Of a stretch of 6,834 nt of DNA, positions 6,446 to 6,834 are shown piece by piece; the first letter of the stretch is position 1, and each line of letters opens with the position of its first letter. Under the pieces are notes generated by a model, which did no database searches, was not told the origin of the DNA, and saw only the letters and a list, made by a program, of their open reading frames with translations. The stretch is from the NCBI GenBank assembly GCA_947174295.1, contig CAMWIG010000113.1, forward strand, positions 1 to 6,834, in the 5' to 3' direction. Source of the stretch: an uncultured Alistipes sp. Lineage in GTDB: Bacteria; Bacteroidota; Bacteroidia; Bacteroidales; Rikenellaceae. Position numbers and translations under genes: made by a program.

Positions 6446-6476
6446 GTTGTGCCGTCGGAAAAAATGCGTATCTTTG
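6446..6476 (+). promoter_or_regulatory. Bacteroidetes-type promoter for the hemerythrin-like gene
   Basis: TATCTTTG (6469-6476) is a perfect TAnnTTTG -7 box. A partial -33 element, GTTG (6446-6449), lies 19 nt upstream, within the usual 19-21 nt spacing. Transcription would start near 6482-6485, about 30 nt before the ATG at 6514. It shows that the following gene forms its own transcription unit, separate from the lipoprotein/CDF operon. Confidence 0.68.
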
Positions 6477-6513
6477 TAGAAATTATTCCGCATGTTCGAT
6501 GCGGCGATATTGC

Positions 6514-6834
6514 ATGAAGATGAAACAACGAGGAACCAAACTACCCGAACAGACGTCGTCGGTGAGGATGATGTCGGAGAATATGAAACTCGCAGAGCTG
6601 TTGGAGTCCGACTACAAACTGCTGTCGATTCTCTCCCGTCTCGGCATCCGTCTCGGCTTCGGTGAGATGAGCGTCGGAGAGATGTGCCGCAAATACAACC
6701 TGTCGGCGGAACTGTTTCTGCTCATTTGCCGCATATATGCGTCGCCGGGCGGTTATGTACCGTCGCCCGACCATTTGGCCATGGCCGATTTGCGCGATAT
6801 CACGAGTTATCTTCATCGCTCCCATGTCTACTAC
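6514..6834 (+). CDS. Probable hemerythrin/RIC-like di-iron protein, N-terminal 107 residues (3' end outside window)
   Basis: The frame is open from ATG 6514 to the last base. Residues about 22-75 resemble the short N-terminal helical domain of RIC/ScdA/YtfE-type proteins: KLAELLESDYKLLSILSRLG, then IRLGFGEMSVGEMC and a Leu-rich helix. Canonical ScdA_N domains have a Cys pair at the position held here by LGFGE (47-51). From about residue 92, DLRDITSYLHRSHVYY looks like the first helix of a hemerythrin domain; H101 or H104 would be the first di-iron ligand. The remaining helices and ligands lie beyond the window. RIC proteins help repair Fe-S clusters after nitrosative or oxidative stress; Bacteroidales proteins of this layout are largely uncharacterised. 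Start is uncertain: in-frame ATGs at 6520, 6568 and 6571 are possible, and the conserved part begins at about residue 20. Its own promoter lies directly upstream. The family call is from recalled pattern similarity. Confidence 0.62.
   Translation, partial: MKMKQRGTKLPEQTSSVRMMSENMKLAELLESDYKLLSILSRLGIRLGFGEMSVGEMCRKYNLSAELFLLICRIYASPGGYVPSPDHLAMADLRDITSYLHRSHVYY

Overview
The window looks like chromosome from a GC-rich Bacteroidales bacterium, most likely Alistipes or a close relative; the genus is an inference. Grounds: TAnnTTTG-type -7 promoter boxes, weak or absent Shine-Dalgarno sequences, strong preference for TCG serine and CGN arginine codons, and typical Bacteroidales families (M64 peptidase, fimbrillin-like and FISUMP lipoproteins, a hemerythrin-type protein with a Bacteroidales-style N-terminus). 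Codon use is even across the window. No tRNA, rRNA, CRISPR array, insertion sequence, integrase or phage gene was seen.

Layout. (1) 1-234: 3' end of a flotillin-like protein gene (floA), closed by a clear intrinsic terminator at 257-290. (2) 312-1649: secreted M64 zinc metallopeptidase. (3) 1643-2410, minus strand: iron-sulfur protein with two CDGSH domains flanking a third cysteine-containing domain; it converges on the peptidase gene, and the two overlap by 7 bp at their stops beside a strong GC hairpin (1608-1637). (4) A 150-bp divergent intergenic region carries a Bacteroidetes-type promoter (-7 box 2511-2518). (5) 2561-6392: probable three-gene plus-strand operon of a lipoprotein with an Ig/BACON-like N-terminus and a FISUMP C-terminal domain, a second lipoprotein with a fimbrillin (Mfa-like) domain fused to FISUMP, and a zinc-type CDF cation exporter 13 bp downstream. 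(6) 6514 to the window end: a new transcription unit with its own promoter (-7 box 6469-6476), encoding the N-terminal part of a probable hemerythrin/RIC-like protein.

How the genes may work together. The two FISUMP lipoproteins are predicted outer-membrane surface proteins; the second resembles fimbrial tip or accessory subunits. No fimbrial anchor, usher-like or major fimbrillin gene is present, so this is a stand-alone pair, not a complete fimbrial locus. Its apparent co-transcription with a zinc exporter is the most unusual contextual signal. The other genes (membrane-domain protein, peptidase, Fe-S protein, hemerythrin-like protein) look like ordinary Bacteroidales accessory and housekeeping content. 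I found no convincing wholly new multi-gene system; the best leads are the FISUMP pair with its exporter and the three-site Fe-S protein.
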